A stretch of DNA of 25,532 bases from the NCBI GenBank assembly GCA_934725085.1, contig CAKVAL010000024.1:1-25532 (forward strand), given 5' to 3'. A program made the position numbers and the translations under genes. The DNA is from an uncultured Erysipelotrichaceae bacterium (GTDB lineage Bacteria; Bacillota_I; Bacilli_A; Erysipelotrichales; Erysipelotrichaceae). The notes below the pieces were generated by a model, which saw only the letters and a program-made list of their open reading frames with translations, was not told where the DNA came from and made no database searches. Shown piece by piece: positions 24,722 through 25,532 of this stretch. The stretch's first letter is position 1, and each line of letters begins with the position of its first letter.

Positions 24722-25404
24722 GACTAGATAAATTTTTAAGTGATATGAATGTCGGAACAAGGTCTTCAGTTAAAGAGCTCATTAAAAAAGGCCATATCAA
24801 AGTAAATGGAATTGTTGTTAAGAAAAGTGACTATAAAGTAAATTTAAATGATGAAATTGCAGTAAATGACAAAGTAATTAATTATATTGAATATGAATAT
24901 ATTATTTTAAATAAACCAGCAGGCTATTTGAGTGCTACTGAAGATAAAAAACAAGAAACTATTATGGATATAATTAAATCTAAACGTAAAGATTTAGTTC
25001 CAGTTGGTAGACTTGATAAAGATACTGAAGGACTAATTTTGATTACAAATGATGGCAAGTTAAATCATGACTTGTTAAGTCCAGAAAATCATGTGGATAA
25101 AAAATATTATATCGAAGTTGATAATAAGATAATGGATGATGCACAAGAGGTTTTTTCAAATCCAATAGATTTAGGGGATTTTGTTACTAAGCCATCAAAA
25201 TTAGAAATACTGGGTGATACTAAAGCTTATTTAACAATTTCTGAAGGAAAGTTTCATCAAGTAAAGAGAATGTTTAAATTTATTGGATGTGAGGTAACAT
25301 ATCTAAAAAGAGTGCAATTTAAAAATTTAAACTTAGAGGGATTAGAAATAGGCGATTATCGTCATTTAACAGATGAAGAAATTTTAGATTTAAAGAACTA
25401 TTAA
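24718..25404 (+). CDS. rsuA: RsuA-family 16S rRNA pseudouridine synthase
   Basis: Converts a uridine in rRNA to pseudouridine. The 228-residue protein has an N-terminal S4 RNA-binding domain (about 1-45, MRLDKFLSDMNVGTRSSVKELIKKGHIKVNG) and a catalytic domain with NKPAGYLSAT and GRLDKDTEGL, where Asp100 is the catalytic residue. GKFHQVKRMF is the third conserved motif. The size and sequence resemble the RsuA-like YtzG group of Firmicutes; RluB or RluF-type specificity cannot be excluded by eye. The ATG overlaps the rsmF TGA (ATGA), so the two rRNA modification genes are co-translated. It ends 10 nt before a strong terminator. Confidence 0.92.
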   Translation: MRLDKFLSDMNVGTRSSVKELIKKGHIKVNGIVVKKSDYKVNLNDEIAVNDKVINYIEYEYIILNKPAGYLSATEDKKQETIMDIIKSKRKDLVPVGRLDKDTEGLILITNDGKLNHDLLSPENHVDKKYYIEVDNKIMDDAQEVFSNPIDLGDFVTKPSKLEILGDTKAYLTISEGKFHQVKRMFKFIGCEVTYLKRVQFKNLNLEGLEIGDYRHLTDEEILDLKNY

Positions 25405-25414
25405 TAATACGTAT

Positions 25415-25446
25415 AGATTGTCCATCTTATGATGGACAATCTTTTA
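25415..25446 (+). terminator. Intrinsic terminator after rsuA
   Basis: A 12-bp perfect stem (25415-25426 with 25431-25442, TTAT loop) is followed by TTTATTATT on the plus strand. It lies about 10 nt after the rsuA stop codon. Confidence 0.92.
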
Positions 25447-25457
25447 TTATTCTACAC

Positions 25458-25484
25458 AAAAAGAAAAACTCTCTTTCGAGAGTT
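25458..25484 (-). terminator. Minus-strand terminator of a gene beyond the right edge
   Basis: AACTCTC (25467-25473) pairs with GAGAGTT (25478-25484). On the minus strand the loop is GAAA and the stem is followed by TTTCTTTTT. It implies a convergent gene or RNA lying right of the window. I cannot identify anything in 25485-25532. Confidence 0.8.
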
Positions 25485-25532
25485 CTCTAACCGGCAACGT
25501 GCTTGATTCACTATCTATACAAATAGCTATGC

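Noticed and set aside
184..25404. Horizontally acquired island or defence system
   Set aside because: Gene content is housekeeping with normal operon packing; no integrase, transposase, att repeats or broad composition shift apart from the 63-bp repeat.
25447..25532. Minus-strand open frame entering from the right edge, 27 codons ending in TAA
   Set aside because: It runs straight through a good intrinsic terminator and its U-tract (25458-25484), so it is probably a chance frame; no protein family is recognisable.

Overview
This 25.5 kb window comes from a low-GC Firmicute, most likely from the Erysipelotrichia or a nearby lineage. The reasons are AT-rich DNA, AGGAGG-type ribosome binding sites, a T-box leader, a Gram-positive SepF, an Ami-type oligopeptide transporter and a Rex repressor. 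UGA is used as a normal stop codon (rimI, rsmF, the 163-aa membrane protein), so the mycoplasma code is excluded. Almost everything is housekeeping or nutrient uptake. I see no prophage, IS element, CRISPR array, rRNA or tRNA.

Layout. All genes from 184 to 23381 lie on the minus strand, so they are read here from right to left. (1) tsaE-tsaB-rimI-tsaD-asnA (23381 to 19933) makes the tRNA t6A modification and asparagine. (2) A promoter at 19886-19914 starts rex-asnS-abcF-163-aa membrane protein-M42 peptidase, which ends at a hairpin terminator at 14401-14424. (3) A DUF4097-like protein with tldD and tldE ends at a terminator at 11175-11197. (4) A single EamA-type transporter gene has its own promoter, which overlaps that terminator. 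(5) oppA-oppB-oppC-oppD-oppF-sepF is followed directly by an isoleucine T-box and ileS. On the plus strand, divergent from tsaE, rsmF and an rsuA-type pseudouridine synthase gene overlap by 4 nt and end at a strong terminator at 25415-25446. A minus-strand terminator at 25458-25484 belongs to a gene beyond the right edge.

How the genes fit together. One theme is translation: t6A synthesis, IleRS under T-box control, AsnRS, an ABC-F ribosome factor, two rRNA modification enzymes and RimI. The other is peptide and amino-acid supply: a complete OppABCDF importer, an M42 aminopeptidase, the TldD/TldE metalloprotease and asparagine synthetase A. SepF sits between the peptide transporter and ileS. 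This looks like a remnant of the sepF-ylmG-ylmH-divIVA-ileS order known in other Firmicutes, with the middle genes missing here.

Most unusual signals. There are three start codons placed about 7 nt after extended -10 boxes and without Shine-Dalgarno sequences (tsaE, rsmF, the EamA transporter), which predicts leaderless mRNAs; two of them share a 38-bp divergent intergenic region. A GC-rich 12-bp repeat array is inserted in frame in the M42 peptidase. The OppB permease carries a loop of about 240 residues with six cysteines. The IleRS active-site signatures are HAGT and AMHKS instead of HIGH and KMSKS. I did not find a clearly new multi-gene system.
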